Shown here: positions 62,532 to 64,000 of the stretch, piece after piece
Numbering within the stretch: position 1 is the first letter of the stretch
Layout of the letters: every line of letters starts with the position of its first letter
Origin: Roseibium sediminicola
Lineage (GTDB): Bacteria > Pseudomonadota > Alphaproteobacteria > Rhizobiales > Stappiaceae
DNA length: 64,000 nucleotides
Direction: 5' to 3'
NCBI RefSeq assembly: GCF_023156505.1
Contig: NZ_JALNMJ010000019.1
Location: 47,734 to 111,733 of the forward strand
The notes under the pieces: generated by a model
What the model saw: the letters and a program-made list of their open reading frames with translations, nothing else
Told to the model about the DNA's origin: nothing
Databases searched by the model: none
Program-made: the position numbers and the translations under genes

Positions 62532-62695
62532 GGGGGGAGAGCGGCGGACTCCTGAAATCTGCCCAAATGAGGCTCACCTATAGGAACTAATGCATGATTG
62601 GGCCCCTAACTCATTCCGTTTGCGCCATGATCCGATGGGTCGCTACCAAATGCTTCACCAGCAGGGGCGAACCAATTGCTCAATCCGGATTTGAG

Positions 62696-63883
62696 ATGCC
62701 GAAGAGTTCCGACAATGAAACCGACGCCGAAGCTGCTTCAAACGCTTTGGGAAAATTGCTTCTGAACGCAGACGAAAAACTGAAACCGCTTGGCAACGAG
62801 CCGATCCTGATCATTGCCTATCCGCACAAGTTCAACGATGCGGACTATGATGATTATTGGTGTGCCGTTCAGATTGGGCGCAGCTATTGGGAGGCCTCGC
62901 AGTTTTACCGGCATGCGTATCTGGACGGCTACGGATCGGGCCGCGAACCGGAGAACGACCGTGGGGCGGGTCATATCACGGAACGCGCCAACTATGCTTC
63001 CGGCACATCAAATCAAGACGGCAAAACGCCCGAGGCTCTTCGCAACGCTTTGAAGGCGGCGCGCACGGTGCTCAGTGATCTGGAGAAGACCGTCTGGCGG
63101 GATCTGGCGGTTAAAGCGCTCGGTGTTCGTGACAGCTACGGACTTGGGCTTTACCTGATCAATGGTGGACTCTGGCTGATTCAGACGCATTATTCCGGTG
63201 CGGATGAAGGCACTGCCTGGTATTGCAACTCGGCTGGAGAGCTGAGCTACTTTGCAGAAGCCATGGACGCAACAACGGGTATAGGCAACCCAATCCCGAT
63301 CCGGTTCGGAGACGTTGGCAATGAGGCTGTTGGCAAACTGGGCGGTGCGGCGCGCGACTGGTATTTTCCACCTACACCCACCGTCGCCTTTCCGGAGCGA
63401 TGCAAGAGCCTTCAAGAGCTGTCTGACCTGCTTTTGACGGTCGCCGGAAGACTGCGCGCGAACAACGCGGATCCCGTCACGCTTTCGTCCATCAAGACGG
63501 AAGCGACCGAAAGACATCCTAATATTGAGGTAAGGTGGCTCGGCAATGGGTTCCATCGGTCGCAAGACAACCGGTTTGTTCAGGAAGAAGATCGCAACCC
63601 ATATTTCTCGTTGCTAAAAACACATCAGATCCAGGTCTCCAATGAAAGAATGCTGGAGATCGTGCAGGCAGCAGGTAAACAGTTGGATTTCCTGGAAACA
63701 CAAGGCTGGAGACGACTCTTTGGCGAGGCCTTTGCATCCCCCCTGCAGGACCATGACGCTCTTCACCTGATGATTGTCGAGAATGAAATCAATCTATTGC
63801 GCGGCAACTCGGCCTTCTGCCTACAGGGCGGCCTGCTCAAGCCAGTTGGCTTGCTGAGTGATTGGGAGATTGTACAGTATTGA
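62696..63883 (+). CDS. Hypothetical protein, 3' end at IS boundary
   Basis: The function is not recognised. From the ATG at 62696 the product has 395 residues, soluble, without signal peptide or membrane helix; it contains YPHKFNDADYDDYWCAVQIGRSYWEASQFYRHAYL and WYCNSAGELSYFAEAMDA. ATGs at 62594 and 62627 are alternatives, but the added segment looks non-coding. Base use is less GC-rich than in neighbouring genes, suggesting acquisition. Its TGA stop coincides with the first three bases of the IS3-type end, so the original C-terminus may be lost. Confidence 0.6.
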   Translation: MPKSSDNETDAEAASNALGKLLLNADEKLKPLGNEPILIIAYPHKFNDADYDDYWCAVQIGRSYWEASQFYRHAYLDGYGSGREPENDRGAGHITERANYASGTSNQDGKTPEALRNALKAARTVLSDLEKTVWRDLAVKALGVRDSYGLGLYLINGGLWLIQTHYSGADEGTAWYCNSAGELSYFAEAMDATTGIGNPIPIRFGDVGNEAVGKLGGAARDWYFPPTPTVAFPERCKSLQELSDLLLTVAGRLRANNADPVTLSSIKTEATERHPNIEVRWLGNGFHRSQDNRFVQEEDRNPYFSLLKTHQIQVSNERMLEIVQAAGKQLDFLETQGWRRLFGEAFASPLQDHDALHLMIVENEINLLRGNSAFCLQGGLLKPVGLLSDWEIVQY

Positions 63884-64000
63884 ACCGCCCCGGGTTTACC
63901 GGAGAGTAAAACTCTCACAGGATACCCGTTATGGATCAGAAGACAGTTCCCCCGAGATATACAGCTGAGTTCCGCGAACGTGGCGTTCGGCTTTTTCGAG
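63881..64000 (+). mobile_element. Left end of an IS3-family insertion sequence (cut by window edge)
   Basis: The terminal sequence TGAACCGCCCCGGGTTTACC followed by GGAGAG resembles inverted-repeat ends of the IS3 family, which begin with TG. The first transposase ORF starts 50 bp inside. The right end is outside the window. Confidence 0.78.
63931..64000 (+). CDS. IS3-family transposase OrfA, N-terminal fragment
   Basis: The frame encodes MDQKTVPPRYTAEFRERGVR followed by LFR to the window edge. This is the start of the OrfA helix-turn-helix domain of IS3/IS911-type transposases (YTAEFRERGVRL motif). The rest lies beyond the window. Confidence 0.8.
   Translation, partial: MDQKTVPPRYTAEFRERGVRLFR

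Overview
The window reads as a chromosomal segment of a high-GC alphaproteobacterium of the order Hyphomicrobiales (Rhizobiales), most like the Roseibium/Labrenzia (Stappiaceae) group. The basis is a lophotrichous-type flagellar cluster with the alphaproteobacterial regulators FliX, FlbT and FlaF, a single-cysteine DksA, a giant growth-pole-ring-like protein as in polar-growing Rhizobiales, and palindromic intergenic repeats typical of these genomes. The genus is inferred from remembered protein similarity, not from a search.

Layout. 0-2 kb: the 3' part of a cpdB-type nucleotidase, a decayed repeat, and dksA. 2-17 kb: flagellar genes. fliX is divergent from flgI-flgJ-flgN; then come flaG, three tandem flagellin genes, flbT-flaF, and on the other strand flgE-flgK-flgL. 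Two sigma-54 type -24/-12 promoters are visible, before flgI and before flgE. 17-27 kb: a MoxR ATPase, a periplasmic protein, SixA-like phosphatase, YcjX/YcjF-like pair, a repeat-rich autotransporter, the CoxE-like VWA protein that normally accompanies MoxR, and a SABATH-like methyltransferase. 27-33 kb: UspA, AraC regulator, a small membrane protein/XRE pair with two operator palindromes, an MFS carrier, a ferredoxin, an Hpt protein and a conserved small protein.

33-40 kb: a 1,858-residue growth-pole-ring (GPR/RgsE-like) protein with an unbroken 11-residue repeat, then an orphan type VI secretion Hcp gene. hcp carries its own sigma-54 promoter, a 22-bp upstream dyad and a CRP-like box, and sits between two copies of a 150-bp palindromic repeat. 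40-47 kb: a MarR-controlled TRAP transporter, a membrane class III adenylate cyclase, and a GntR-controlled CynX-type MFS carrier. 47-52 kb: an Mla-type lipid transport operon (mlaE-mlaF-long mlaD-lipoprotein). 52-56.7 kb: dgcN-dgcA for D-amino acid catabolism, an MFS carrier and a CheZ-like phosphatase. 56.7-62.5 kb: a globin-coupled chemoreceptor, threonine dehydratase-like enzyme, GT4 glycosyltransferase with a metallophosphoesterase, and an SDR lacking the usual catalytic Tyr/Lys. The last 1.4 kb holds an unrecognised gene that ends exactly where an IS3-family element begins.

The points most worth following up are the orphan sigma-54 controlled hcp, the hendecad architecture of the giant polar protein, the clear operator arrays (MarR/TRAP, XRE, GntR), the long flbT/flaF overlap, the flagellin conversion tract, and the degenerate-active-site SDR. 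No tRNA, rRNA or CRISPR array was seen.
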